Source of the DNA: Phycisphaerae bacterium
GTDB lineage: Bacteria; Planctomycetota; Phycisphaerae; Phycisphaerales; UBA1924
Length of the DNA stretch: 64,000 nt
Assembly (NCBI GenBank): GCA_016873295.1
Contig: VGXM01000001.1
Location: 1 to 64,000, forward strand
Direction of reading: 5' to 3'
Numbering within the stretch: the stretch's first letter is position 1; each line of letters starts with the position of its first letter. The position numbers were made by a program, and so were the translations under genes. This document shows positions 16,428-25,446 of the stretch, piece after piece. Under the pieces are notes generated by a model. It worked only from the letters and a program-made list of their open reading frames with translations, did no database searches and was not told where the DNA came from.

Positions 16428-19171
16428 AGGTTCAGGAACTCCAGGAAGTCGTTGAAGTCGACCAGGCCGTCGAGCGTGAGGTCGGCGCGGCGGTGGCGCG
16501 AGGTGAAGAGGTTGAGGAACTCCAGGAAATCGTTGAAGTCGACGTCGCCGTCGGCGTTGACGTCGACGGGGCAGGCGTCGCACTCGTCGGGTCGTCCGTT
16601 GCCGTTGAGGTCTCGGCTGACGAGGTTGAGGATGTCGCACTCGTCGGGCTGGGCGTTGTTGTTGCAGTCGGCGTGGTCTCCCGGGGCGAAGTCGAAGCCG
16701 GTGGGGGCGTTGATCTGGGTGTCGTTGCCGTTGATGTAGGGGCGCATGAGGTAGCCCAGCACGGGGTGGAAGATGAAGACGCGGGCGCTGGTGCGGTGGG
16801 AGTCGGTGGGTTGGATGGCCATGCTCACGTGCACGCCGTCGTGCCGGAAGCGGATGCACACGGGCCCGTTGAGGTTGAGGACGGTGGCGGTGCCGCCGTT
16901 GTTGAACCTGCGGAGAAAGGCGCCGGTGGCGGGGTCGTATTCGAGGACGGCGTCGGTGTTGTAGCTGCAGACCAGGAGGTTGCCGGTCGTGGGGTGGAAG
17001 GCGATGCCGCGCACGCCGTCGAGCCCGCCCAGCCCCGCGGCGACGACGACGCGGCGGAAGGCGCCGGTGTCGGCGTCGAACTCGAGGACGCGGTGGTCGT
17101 CGCTCGTGACGTACAGCCCGTTGGCGGGCCCGAGGGCAAGGCCCCAGGGGGACGTGAGGTTCTCGCCGCCGCGCGTGACGAGCGTCCGGAGGAGCGCGCC
17201 GGTGCCGGCGTCGTACTCGTTGACGCGGTGGTTCCCGGCGCTGGCGACGAGCAGTCGCCCGTCGGCGCGGCGGAGCATGGTCCGGGGCGTGTCGAGCCCG
17301 CCGCCGGCGACCAGGTCGCGGACGTAGTGCCCGTTGTGCCAGAACTCGACGACGCGGTGGTCGCCCGAGCTGGTGACCAGGACGCGCCGGTCGGGGGTGA
17401 CGAGGACGTCGCTGGGCTGGTCGAGGGCGCCGCCCGAGGCGCGGCGGGTGACCACGCCCGTGACGGAGTGGGTCTCGGAGAGCACGCCGTCGGACCCGAC
17501 GACCCAGGCGTGGTGGGCGCCGTCGAGCTCGACGAGGTCGGGGATGCCGTCGCCGTCGCAGTCCTGGCAGGAGTCGAGGACGGTGTCGCGGTCCTTGTCG
17601 AGGGTCATGTCGGCCATGATCTGGGAGAAGTCGCTGACGCCGTCGTTGTTGCAGTCGGGCTCGCACTCGTCGGGGACGTTGTCGAGGTGGAGATCGGTGC
17701 TCGTGCCCAGGGCGATGTCGAGGTCGTCGGGGACGGCGTTGCCGTTGCAGTCGGGCTCGCACTCGTCGGGGATGCCGTTGGTGTTCAGGTCGGTGCTCGT
17801 GCCGGAGCTGATGTCGAGGGGGTCGAGGACGCCGTTGGCGTTGCAGTCCTCGCACTCGTCGGGGATGCCGTTGGCGTTGGCGTCGGGGCTGGTTCCCGCC
17901 GAGATGTCGGCGGCGTCGGCGACGCCGTTCTGGTTGCAGTCGATCATGATGCAGGGGCGGGCGAGGATGTAGGGCCGCATCTCGTTGCGGATGGGGGTCT
18001 CGAAGCGGAGGTCCATGACGGCCTTGCCGCCGGAGACGGTCTGGGAGCAGTAGCTCATGATGCCGCCGCGGACGGCGGGGGTGTTGAGCTGGTCGCAGGT
18101 GTCGATGCCGTAGTCCGGGTTGTGGCGAGCGGCGCAGTTGTGCCCGAGCTCGTGCGCGGTCACGCCGATGTCGAACATGTGGACGCCGGGTCGGAGGGGC
18201 TCGGGGAAGGCGCCCTGGGCGTAGCCGACGACGCTGTACGAGTTGCTGTTGCAGAGCCCGTTCAGGTAGGCCACGCCGCCCCACGCCAGGTTGCGCCGCC
18301 CCGAGAAGAACTGGGCGACGTCGCGGGGCACGCCCTGCATGTTGGTGTTCCAGTGGGAGCGGAAGGCGCCCAGTGGGTCCGACCCGTTGAACAGGTCGTT
18401 CACGGTGTCCCAGATGCGGATGAACGTCAGGTCCACGCGGGTGTTCAGCTCCGACAGGTAGATGTCGCTGACGGCGGCGTACACGCGCACGACGTAGTCC
18501 GTCGCCGCCTGCACGTTGTTGAACAGCAGGTAGTACTCGTAGTCGGTCTCGATGGCCATCTCGATGCGGCGCAAGTCGCGGCGGGCGGTCGAGTCGGCCG
18601 ACGACGACGGTGGTTCGAGCGGCTGGGCGTGGTGGGGCGGGCCGTGCTCGCCGTGGGGCTCGGTCTGGAGCCCGCAGAGCTCCGGCCCAGGGCTGGGCAC
18701 CGACCCGTCGTGGGGGAAGACCAGGACCTGGGCGCCGGGCAGCGGCACCCCTCCGTTGTGCGACGAGATCCAGTAGCGCTGACCCGAGCGGTCGGGCGTG
18801 ATCCAGCCCGTCGTGCCGTGGGGAGTGGTGACGAGGAAGGCGCGGGACCCGTCGCGGCCGCGGAGCGACCCGCGATAGGCCCGGACGGCGGACCAGTCGA
18901 AGTCGACGGGCGTGTCGGCGGCGTCGAGACTCCCGAGGACAACCCGGGCCCCGGGGCTGGCGACCGGGAAGCGTTCGAGATCGAGTTCCACGGCGCCCAG
19001 GCCCGGGACGCGGAGCCCGAGCGCGAGGGCGGCCCCGCCGGGCCCCGCGCCGTCGAACAGGGCCAGTTCGCAGGTTTCGACCCGGGGCATCGCCGGGGCG
19101 ACGCCCTGTCCGAACACCGAGCCCGCGGACCACACACCGACCGCCGCCGCACCGATCAAGCACGTTCGCAT
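16409..19171 (-). CDS. Secreted metzincin metalloprotease with NHL-type propeller and dockerin repeats
   Basis: 920 residues, start MRTCLIGAAAVGVWSAGSVFGQ (signal peptide). Residues about 130-400 are a reprolysin-like catalytic domain: Zn motif HELGHNCAARH (first His about 340, HExxHxxxxxH spacing) and Met-turn GGIMSYC. Then come four to five calcium-binding, dockerin/thrombospondin-3-like repeats (DCNxNxxxDxxDIxxGTSxDxNxNxxPDECE), about 430-540. A six-repeat NHL-type beta-propeller (VLVTPDRRVLVTSSGDHRVVEF and relatives) follows, then one more DCNNNAQPDECD unit. The end is a GC-type dockerin tail, two DFNDFLEFLNL units with terminal Cys. Extracellular or surface-anchored protease; the substrate is unknown. 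Confidence 0.88.
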   Translation of the reverse strand: MRTCLIGAAAVGVWSAGSVFGQGVAPAMPRVETCELALFDGAGPGGAALALGLRVPGLGAVELDLERFPVASPGARVVLGSLDAADTPVDFDWSAVRAYRGSLRGRDGSRAFLVTTPHGTTGWITPDRSGQRYWISSHNGGVPLPGAQVLVFPHDGSVPSPGPELCGLQTEPHGEHGPPHHAQPLEPPSSSADSTARRDLRRIEMAIETDYEYYLLFNNVQAATDYVVRVYAAVSDIYLSELNTRVDLTFIRIWDTVNDLFNGSDPLGAFRSHWNTNMQGVPRDVAQFFSGRRNLAWGGVAYLNGLCNSNSYSVVGYAQGAFPEPLRPGVHMFDIGVTAHELGHNCAARHNPDYGIDTCDQLNTPAVRGGIMSYCSQTVSGGKAVMDLRFETPIRNEMRPYILARPCIMIDCNQNGVADAADISAGTSPDANANGIPDECEDCNANGVLDPLDISSGTSTDLNTNGIPDECEPDCNGNAVPDDLDIALGTSTDLHLDNVPDECEPDCNNDGVSDFSQIMADMTLDKDRDTVLDSCQDCDGDGIPDLVELDGAHHAWVVGSDGVLSETHSVTGVVTRRASGGALDQPSDVLVTPDRRVLVTSSGDHRVVEFWHNGHYVRDLVAGGGLDTPRTMLRRADGRLLVASAGNHRVNEYDAGTGALLRTLVTRGGENLTSPWGLALGPANGLYVTSDDHRVLEFDADTGAFRRVVVAAGLGGLDGVRGIAFHPTTGNLLVCSYNTDAVLEYDPATGAFLRRFNNGGTATVLNLNGPVCIRFRHDGVHVSMAIQPTDSHRTSARVFIFHPVLGYLMRPYINGNDTQINAPTGFDFAPGDHADCNNNAQPDECDILNLVSRDLNGNGRPDECDACPVDVNADGDVDFNDFLEFLNLFTSRHRRADLTLDGLVDFNDFLEFLNLYNAGC

Positions 19172-19362
19172 GCCGACCTCCACCCCATCGAACAGATGAG
19201 CATACCACGGGCGTGCCGCATTCCCAAGCCGATCGCGCCCCCCGGGGTTCCCGGGCGTCCGCCGCGCGCGCCCCGGGGGGCAAGCGGGGCCTTTGTGCGG
19301 ATCCCGTTCGCGGTCGGGCCCGGACGGGCGGTGTAGCATGGGAGGGACCGGAAGGAGGCGCC

Positions 19363-20076
19363 ATGACGACGACCGCCGAGACGGGGGTCCGCCTGTACGA
19401 GGGGGACGCCGACAGCCTGATGAAGAGCGACCTGTTCCCCGACCGGGTGAGCCTGCTTCCCGGGGCCGCCGGGAAGATCGACCCGGGGGAGCGTCTGCGG
19501 ATCATGTGGGGTCAGGACATGCTGCGCGACCTGCTCGACGGTCGCTACCGGGCGGTGATCTGCGGCGTGAACGACCGCGACAACAGCCACGGGATCATCG
19601 CGCAGCTGTGCTCGCTGGTGCCGACGAGCCAGTGGACGGCGGCGACGATCACGGCGTATGCGCGCACGTTCCAGGACTCGGTGAGTGTGCTGGCGGCGGG
19701 CGACCGTGAGCCGTACATCCTCAAGTTCGACCTGGACCAGTTGCTCATCTTCGCGGTCCTGAGGCCGCGGGGGCGGGAGTACTTCACGATCGAGGACATC
19801 GGTCGCGGGTTCGGGACGGTGTGCAAGATGCTGCGGGGCCGGCGCGAGCGTCTGCCCGTGGCGACGGTGAGCTTCCTGAACGCGCGGGCCAACCGCCTGC
19901 TGGGCCCGGACGGTCGCGAGCCGAGCTTCGAGGCGGTGTTGAGCGCGATGTTCCAGGCGGGGTTCCGGGGCGACGTCTACGCCGCGCCCAACATGTGGAA
20001 GGTGGCGCACGTCGGCGTCTTCTCGAGCTACCCCTTCCCCGAGAGCGTGGAGCGCATGCGCACGGGCGGGTTCTGA
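19363..20076 (+). CDS. Cytosolic protein of unknown function
   Basis: 237 residues with an excellent ribosome-binding site (AAGGAGG, 7 nt before ATG). No signal peptide and no transmembrane helix; mixed alpha/beta composition (LRDLLDGRYRAVICGVNDRDNSHGIIAQL, EPYILKFDLDQLLIFAVLRPRGREYFTIEDIG, FRGDVYAAPNMWKVAHVGVF). I recognise no family or catalytic motif. It stands alone between the divergent metalloprotease (191-bp spacer) and the convergent adaptor gene (12 nt between stops). The even composition and clean start make it a confident gene with unknown role. Confidence 0.75.
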   Translation: MTTTAETGVRLYEGDADSLMKSDLFPDRVSLLPGAAGKIDPGERLRIMWGQDMLRDLLDGRYRAVICGVNDRDNSHGIIAQLCSLVPTSQWTAATITAYARTFQDSVSVLAAGDREPYILKFDLDQLLIFAVLRPRGREYFTIEDIGRGFGTVCKMLRGRRERLPVATVSFLNARANRLLGPDGREPSFEAVLSAMFQAGFRGDVYAAPNMWKVAHVGVFSSYPFPESVERMRTGGF

Positions 20077-20088
20077 GCGGCGGGCCCG

Positions 20089-21726
20089 TCAGGGACGGGG
20101 CGGATGGGCGCGGGCTTCCGCGGGGGGCGCGGGCTCGCCCGCCGTGGCGACCGGGTCGATCGCCTGCCCGCGATCGTCGAGCGCGTACCCCGCGGCGTCG
20201 AGGGCGGCCTTCTCCCAGGCGGTCACGAGAGCCTCGCCCGGGCGCGGGTCGCGGATGAGCACCCGGTCGGCCTCCGACAGCCCCGCGGTGATCTCGCACA
20301 GGGTGTCCGACCGCTTGCCGACCCGCACGGGCACCCGCACCAGGCCTTGGGAGCGATCGGCGTACACGAACCGGACGGCGCCGTCCATGAAGACGGCCTG
20401 GATCGGCACCGTGAGCGTCGGCTCGACCGAGGCCAGGCGGATGGTCGCCTCCACGCGCATGGAGGGCTTGAGCGCGGCGACCGGCTCGGCGAGGGCGATC
20501 TTGACCGTGTACTCGCGCTTGTTCTCGTCGATCCAGTCGTCGCTCTGCGCCAGCACGCCGATCGACTCGACGGTGCCGGGGAGGGCGCGCCCCCCCAGGG
20601 CGTCGACCTTGACGATCGCGGTCAGACCCGGCGTGATGCGCCCGGCGAGGCTCTCGTGGACGCGCACGGTCGCGAGCATGCCCGAGGTGTCGGGGAGCAC
20701 GATGATCTCCTGCCCGGGGTACACCTGCGAGCCCACGGCCCACGACCGCCCCATCCAGCGCCACTGGCGCAGGCTGGTCGTGTAGACCACCAGCCCGTCG
20801 ATCGGGGCCTTGAGCGTCGCCTTGTCGCGCTGCTCCTCGAGCCTCTTCAGGCGGGCCTGGCGGCTGGCGAGCTGGTTGCGGGCGTTGGCCAGGGCCGCCT
20901 GCTTGCTCGTCAGCTCGCTGTCGTTGGTCTTGCTGACGCGTTCGAGCTCCGCACGGGCCTCCTCGAGCTCCGAGGTCTTGGTCCGCTCTTCCTTGGGGTG
21001 CTGGTAGGTCTCGTAGGTGTCGTGGGCCAGGCGGGCCTTGGTCAGGTCGGCGCGGGCCTCAAGCACGGCGGTGCGGTCGCGCTCCAGCTCGTCCTTGGAG
21101 AGGAAGCCCCGCCCGTGCAGGCTCTCGCTGTTGAGTCTCCGCTCGTCGAGCCGCGCCAGCTCGCGGTCGGCCTTCTCGATCGCGATGCGGTTGGTCTCGC
21201 GCTGCGTCGCGACGGTGCCCTCGGCCCACTCGCGCAGGGCCAGGTCCGCCAGGTCCACCTTCAGGCGGGCCTGGCGGACCTTGGACTCGTTCTCGCTCTT
21301 CTGGATGTCCGCGGCGATCTCGGCGGCGATCACCGCGGCCTGGGCCGAGTCGACCTGCATCGACTCTTCGTCGATCTGCCGCTGCATCTCGTCGGCGTTG
21401 AGCCGCGCCAGCACGTCCCCCGCCTTGACGCTCGATCCCTCGGGCACGATCTCGACGATCGTCGTCTGCCGCTCCAGGTCGTTGCGGAGCTGGACCTGGC
21501 GGGCGGCCTCGAGCTCGCCCACCGCGGTGATGTTGATCTCGAACCCGGCCCGGCGCGCCTCCGCGACGTCCGACCCCACCCGCAGGCCCCGCCCCTCGCC
21601 GGCGCCGCCGAAGAGCGCGACCCCGAGAGTCGAGAGCCCCAGCACGGCGACGCCCCCAACGATCCACGGCAGCGCGGAACTCCGGCGCGTGCGCACAGCC
21701 GCGACTGATCGGGCCGCCTCGGGCAT
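20089..21726 (-). CDS. HlyD/RND-type periplasmic adaptor protein
   Basis: 545 residues. One N-terminal membrane anchor (LPWIVGGVAVLGLSTLGVAL, about 19-40). A split biotinyl-lipoyl domain flanks a very long coiled coil: first half GELEAARQVQLRNDLERQ...IVPEGSSVKAGDVLARLN, second half KATLKAPIDGLVVYT. The coiled coil spans about 115-305 (DEESMQVDSAQAAVIAAEIAADIQKSENES...). Beta-barrel and membrane-proximal domains follow (GMLATVRVHESLAGRITPGL, LTVPIQAVFMDG). Such adaptors link inner-membrane ABC or RND transporters to outer-membrane channels. No transporter gene is adjacent, so the partner is encoded elsewhere. A Pro/Ala-rich tail ends the protein. Confidence 0.88.
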   Translation of the reverse strand: MPEAARSVAAVRTRRSSALPWIVGGVAVLGLSTLGVALFGGAGEGRGLRVGSDVAEARRAGFEINITAVGELEAARQVQLRNDLERQTTIVEIVPEGSSVKAGDVLARLNADEMQRQIDEESMQVDSAQAAVIAAEIAADIQKSENESKVRQARLKVDLADLALREWAEGTVATQRETNRIAIEKADRELARLDERRLNSESLHGRGFLSKDELERDRTAVLEARADLTKARLAHDTYETYQHPKEERTKTSELEEARAELERVSKTNDSELTSKQAALANARNQLASRQARLKRLEEQRDKATLKAPIDGLVVYTTSLRQWRWMGRSWAVGSQVYPGQEIIVLPDTSGMLATVRVHESLAGRITPGLTAIVKVDALGGRALPGTVESIGVLAQSDDWIDENKREYTVKIALAEPVAALKPSMRVEATIRLASVEPTLTVPIQAVFMDGAVRFVYADRSQGLVRVPVRVGKRSDTLCEITAGLSEADRVLIRDPRPGEALVTAWEKAALDAAGYALDDRGQAIDPVATAGEPAPPAEARAHPPRP

Positions 21727-21842
21727 CGGGCGCTCCTCGCGTGCGCGGACCAGTGGATCCGCGCCCGTTCATGGTAGTTCTAGCGGGTGCGCGTGGTTCG
21801 GGTTGCGGGTCGCGGGGCCCCAACGGCTTACTACCATCGGGC

Positions 21843-22568
21843 GTGACGCGCGCGCCCGGACAGGATGGCGTCTTGACGCGGTGGCTGGCGGGGCGGTCGC
21901 GCTCGTGCGTGCTGCTGGCGGTCGCCGCCCCGCGCGAGGCCGAGGCGGTGTTCGAGGGGCTCGGGGTCGCGACGCCCCCGGGGCTGAGGGACTGGTCGGT
22001 CGTGGCGGCGGCGCCGGGCGTGGACGTGGTGCGGACGGGCGTGGGGAAGGCGAGCGCGGCGGGGGCGGTGGCGCGGGGGCTCGATCCGGCGCGGCACGCG
22101 GGCGTCATCTGCGTGGGGGTGGCGGGCACGCTCCCGGGCTCGCCGGCGGGACTTGGCGACGTGGTGCTCGCGACCGCGTCGGTCTTCGGCGACGAGGGCC
22201 TGGCGACGCCGGACGGGTTCGTCGGCTGCGCCGAGATGGGCTTCCCGCTGGGCGGCTTCGCGGGCGCGGCGGTGCCGCTGGATGCCGGGCTGAGGGAGAG
22301 GCTGGCGCCGCTGGCGGCCCACGTCGGGGTGATCGCGACCGTGTCGACCTGCTCGGGCCGCGACGACCTGGCCCACGAACTCGCCCGTCGGACGGGCGCG
22401 CTCGCGGAGGGCATGGAGGGGGCGGCGGTGGCGGCCGTCGCCCACCGCCTGCGGGTGCCCGCGGGAGAGTTGCGGGTCATCAGCAACACGACGGGTGACC
22501 GGGGCACCCAGCGGTGGGACCTGGGCGGCGCCCTTTCGCGCCTGTCGCGGGTTATGGGACGCCTGTAG
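21843..22568 (+). CDS. mqnB: Futalosine hydrolase (MqnB-like nucleoside phosphorylase-family enzyme)
   Basis: 241 residues from GTG 21843; upstream codons are Gly/Arg-rich and less likely, and TTG 21873 is a possible later start. The fold is purine-nucleosidase-like: SCVLLAVAAPREAEAV, VRTGVGKASAAGAVARGL, VICVGVAGTLPG. The C-terminal block STCSGRDDL...GALAEGMEGAAVAAVA...ELRVISNTTGDRG is the MqnB form of the MTA/SAH nucleosidase signature (catalytic Glu-Met-Glu-Gly, then Asp). MqnB splits dehypoxanthine futalosine precursor futalosine to release hypoxanthine in menaquinone synthesis. No other mqn gene is nearby. An MTA/SAH nucleosidase remains possible but fits less well. Confidence 0.8.
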   Translation: MTRAPGQDGVLTRWLAGRSRSCVLLAVAAPREAEAVFEGLGVATPPGLRDWSVVAAAPGVDVVRTGVGKASAAGAVARGLDPARHAGVICVGVAGTLPGSPAGLGDVVLATASVFGDEGLATPDGFVGCAEMGFPLGGFAGAAVPLDAGLRERLAPLAAHVGVIATVSTCSGRDDLAHELARRTGALAEGMEGAAVAAVAHRLRVPAGELRVISNTTGDRGTQRWDLGGALSRLSRVMGRL

Positions 22569-22793
22569 CGTTGTCGCGGACCGGCGGCGCCGTGCGCATC
22601 GCGCCTGCCGGATGCGCCGGACGCGGCGCGCGGTCGCGCCTCCGCCGTCACGCCCCGCGGGTTCACCCTCCCCGTCGCTTGCGTCGATGACGAGCCGGTC
22701 GTTCGCGGGCCGGGTCTTGTGGGTGGGCAGGAGGCTCCGGGGCGGCGATCGGGCGAACCTGAGGCCGGCATCGACCCATCTCGAGTGCAACGC

Positions 22794-24017
22794 ATGGGAC
22801 TCGGAAAGCTGCCTGGACTGTCGTCGCTGAGCAAGCTGCAGGGGATCTCCGCGCTGTCCATGGTCAATCACTCGCAGCCCCCGATCGGGGTGGACTTCGG
22901 GGCGGCGTCGCTCAAGGTGCTCCAGCTCACGGGGGCGGACGCGCCCTCGATCGTCGCCGCCGCGTGCCTGGAAACGCCCGAGCTCCTGCTCACCAGCCCG
23001 ATCAAGCGGCTGGAGCACCAGTTGGAGCACGTCGGTCGGATGCTCCGGCAGGGGGGCTTCCGCGGCAAGCGGGTGGTGTGCGCCATCCCCGCGCAGTTCA
23101 GCGTGTGCAAGCACCTGCAGATGCAGCGGGCCGAGGGGATGGTCACGGAGCCGCTCGTGGCGTCGACGATGGCCCAGGCGATGGGGTGCGATCCGTCGGC
23201 GCTGGTGACGCGTCAGTGCGACGTGCCGCTGCCGCCGGGGTCGGGCAAGTCGGAGATCATCTGCATGGCGACCGGTCGCGACCTGGTGGGGCGGCTGATG
23301 GGCGCGATCCGGGAGGCGCGGTTCGAGCCGGTCGGGATGCAGTCCGAGTTCCACGCCTCGCTCCGCGCCTTCGAGACGATCACGAGGCGGCTGGACGACT
23401 TCGCGCTGACCTCCCTCTACATCGACCTTGGGTTCGCCACGACCAAGATCGCGATCGCCAACGGGCAGCAGATGGTGTTCGCGCGCAGCATCGAGATGGG
23501 CGCGCGGCACCTGGACGAGGCGGTCGCGCGGCACGCGGGCGTGGACCTGCTCGGGGCCCGGGCCCTGCGGATCCAGGACGCCCGGAGCGTCGCCGCGCCG
23601 GTCCCGGTCGCGGTCGCCGCCGAGGGCAACACCATCAACCTGGGCGACCGGCGCGGCGCCGGCACGGGGATGGAGGTGATCCCCGAGGGTCCGCCGGCGT
23701 CGCCCATGCCCGCGGGGTGCGACCTGCGCGAGACGCTGGAGATGCTCACGGACGAGATCCAGCTGTCGATCCGCTACCACGCGTCGCTGTTCCCCAACGA
23801 CCGCATCGGGCGGATCATCTTCGTGGGGGGCGAGGCCCGCAACCGCGCCACGTGCCAGCACATCGCGCGGGTGCTGCGCACGCAGGCCCAGATCGGCGAC
23901 CCGCTGGCGCGCGTGGCCCGCTCGGGCAGCGAGCCCGCGCTGGGCGTGAACCTCAAGGAGCCCCAGCCGGGCTGGACCGTCCCGCTGGGCCTGTGTCTTT
24001 CCCCGACGGACCTGTGA
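22794..24017 (+). CDS. pilM: Type IV pilus assembly protein PilM (actin-like ATPase)
   Basis: 407 residues from ATG 22794. FtsA/actin-like fold: first phosphate loop PIGVDFGAASLKVLQL, second SLYIDLGFATTKIAI, adenosine motif IIFVGGEARN. It is a cytoplasmic protein that binds the N-terminal tail of PilN to build the pilus inner-membrane platform. A roughly 65-residue insertion before DLRETLEMLTDEIQLSIRYH is a little longer than usual. First gene of a five-gene operon (spacings 22, 20, 19 and 24 nt). The 225-bp upstream gap contains no gene and probably the operon promoter. An in-frame ATG at 22860 is an alternative start. Confidence 0.88.
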   Translation: MGLGKLPGLSSLSKLQGISALSMVNHSQPPIGVDFGAASLKVLQLTGADAPSIVAAACLETPELLLTSPIKRLEHQLEHVGRMLRQGGFRGKRVVCAIPAQFSVCKHLQMQRAEGMVTEPLVASTMAQAMGCDPSALVTRQCDVPLPPGSGKSEIICMATGRDLVGRLMGAIREARFEPVGMQSEFHASLRAFETITRRLDDFALTSLYIDLGFATTKIAIANGQQMVFARSIEMGARHLDEAVARHAGVDLLGARALRIQDARSVAAPVPVAVAAEGNTINLGDRRGAGTGMEVIPEGPPASPMPAGCDLRETLEMLTDEIQLSIRYHASLFPNDRIGRIIFVGGEARNRATCQHIARVLRTQAQIGDPLARVARSGSEPALGVNLKEPQPGWTVPLGLCLSPTDL

Positions 24018-24039
24018 CCACGAGCCCACGGAGCGAGCG

Positions 24040-24855
24040 ATGAGCCACCCGCAGCACAGGCCCGGAGCCGGGAACACCAGCTTCCTCCCCGAGGACTACG
24101 TCCAGCGTCGCACCGAGGCGCGGGCCAACCTGCTCACGCTCACGCTCTTCGCGGTCGTGCTGCTGGGGGTCGTGGGGGCGTTCCTGGTGACCAACCGGGC
24201 GTGGAACACCATCCGGATGGAGCAGGAGGCGATCAACGTCGAGTACACCCAGGAGGCGTCGAAGATCGACCAGCTCAAGGAGCTGGAGCGGCAGCGCGAG
24301 CAGATGATCGAGAAGGCCGAGATCACCGCGGCCCTGATCGAGCGGGTGCCGCGCTCCGTGCTCCTGGCCGAGATCATCAACCGCATGCCCGGCGAGGTCA
24401 CGATCCTGGAGCTGGAGCTCAAGAGCACGCGGGTCGACACCGCCCCGCCCCCGGCGACGGCGGCCCAGGGCCAGCCCGCCAAGATCACCCCCAAGGTCCG
24501 CTCGCTCATGGACCTGGGCGAGGGCGGCAAGCCCGACGCCGAGTCGTCGAAGGTCAAGCCACCCAAGTACGAGAGCGGGCTGCGCCTGGTCGGGGTCGCC
24601 CGGGGCAACGAGCAGATCGCGGACTACCTGGCGGCCCTGAAGGCCAGCCCCCTGATCACGCGCGTGGAGCTGGTCTACATCAACGAGGCGACGATCGACA
24701 AGCAGTCGTTCCGGAAGTTCGAGGTGCTGGCGGCGATCCGCCCGGACGCCGACGCCCGCCAGGCCCTCAAGGCCGCGCCCCCCGAGAACCGCCAGGCGTC
24801 CGAGACGGACGCCCCGGCGTCCAGCGCCTCGGCGCCGTCCGACGCTCCCCGCTAG
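24040..24855 (+). CDS. PilN-like type IV pilus / type II secretion inner-membrane protein
   Basis: 271 residues. A short cytoplasmic tail contains SFLPEDYVQRRTEARANL, the counterpart of the PilN motif (INLLP) that docks on PilM; a single transmembrane helix follows at about 38-56. Then a periplasmic coiled coil (MEQEAINVEYTQEASKIDQLKELERQREQMIEKAE) and a ferredoxin-like domain (LLAEIINRMPGEVTILELELKS, ESGLRLVGVARGNEQIADYLAAL). The position between pilM and a PilO-like gene supports the call. The Pro/Ala linker and tail are specific to this lineage. It forms a heterodimer with PilO in characterised systems. Confidence 0.78.
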   Translation: MSHPQHRPGAGNTSFLPEDYVQRRTEARANLLTLTLFAVVLLGVVGAFLVTNRAWNTIRMEQEAINVEYTQEASKIDQLKELERQREQMIEKAEITAALIERVPRSVLLAEIINRMPGEVTILELELKSTRVDTAPPPATAAQGQPAKITPKVRSLMDLGEGGKPDAESSKVKPPKYESGLRLVGVARGNEQIADYLAALKASPLITRVELVYINEATIDKQSFRKFEVLAAIRPDADARQALKAAPPENRQASETDAPASSASAPSDAPR

Positions 24856-24875
24856 ACCCTGTCCCGGAGACGCCC

Positions 24876-25427
24876 ATGCGATTCGGATTCCGCGAGTTCC
24901 TTCTGCTGCTGATCCTGATGGCGGTCCCGGTTTCGAGCTGGTGGCTGGTCTTCCGCCCCCAGAACCGCGAGATCGGGCTGGCCCGCCAGGAGATCGGGCA
25001 CAAGCGTTCCATGCTCGCCAAGCTCCGCGAGGAGACGGCCCGCAGCGTCGACCTGCGGCAGGCCAACGAGCGCATGCGCGAGGGCATCTCGGACATCGAG
25101 GCCCGCCTGCCCAACAACAAGGAGATCGACAGCGTGGTGCGCCAGGTCTCGAACATCGCGGTCGAGTCCGGGCTGGGGGCCCCGGCCCTCAAGAGCGAGA
25201 AGCCGCTGTCGGCCGCTCTCTACTGGGAGCAGCCCATGCAGATCAAGATGACGGGCGACTTCAAGGGGTTCTACGACTTCCTGCTCAAGCTCGAGCAGAT
25301 GCCGCGGATCACGCGCGTGCCCGACCTCAAGCTGCTGCGTTCGGACAAGGAGGACGGGCACCTGGTGAGCGAGTTCACCCTGAGCATCTACTTCCAGGAC
25401 GACGCCTCGCGAGGCAGCGCCCGCTGA
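24876..25427 (+). CDS. PilO-like type IV pilus inner-membrane protein
   Basis: 183 residues, start MRFGFREFLLLLILMAVPVSSWWLVF, a single N-terminal transmembrane helix. A coiled coil (about 30-85) precedes the PilO ferredoxin-like domain (SGLGAPALKSEKPL, MQIKMTGDFKGFYDFLLKLEQMPRITRVPDLKL). In known systems PilO pairs with PilN in the periplasm and links PilM to PilP and the secretin. Fourth block of the operon logic (M-N-O-P-B); 20 nt after the PilN-like stop. The sequence is divergent, but order and topology fit. Confidence 0.8.
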   Translation: MRFGFREFLLLLILMAVPVSSWWLVFRPQNREIGLARQEIGHKRSMLAKLREETARSVDLRQANERMREGISDIEARLPNNKEIDSVVRQVSNIAVESGLGAPALKSEKPLSAALYWEQPMQIKMTGDFKGFYDFLLKLEQMPRITRVPDLKLLRSDKEDGHLVSEFTLSIYFQDDASRGSAR

Positions 25428-25446
25428 TCGCCCCGGAGCCCATGAC

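Noticed and set aside
15533-19336. A 1267-codon Gly/Val/Asp-rich open frame antisense to the metalloprotease
   Set aside because: It is a shadow frame: composition is monotonous, there is no plausible start, and the opposite strand encodes a protease with an intact zinc motif.
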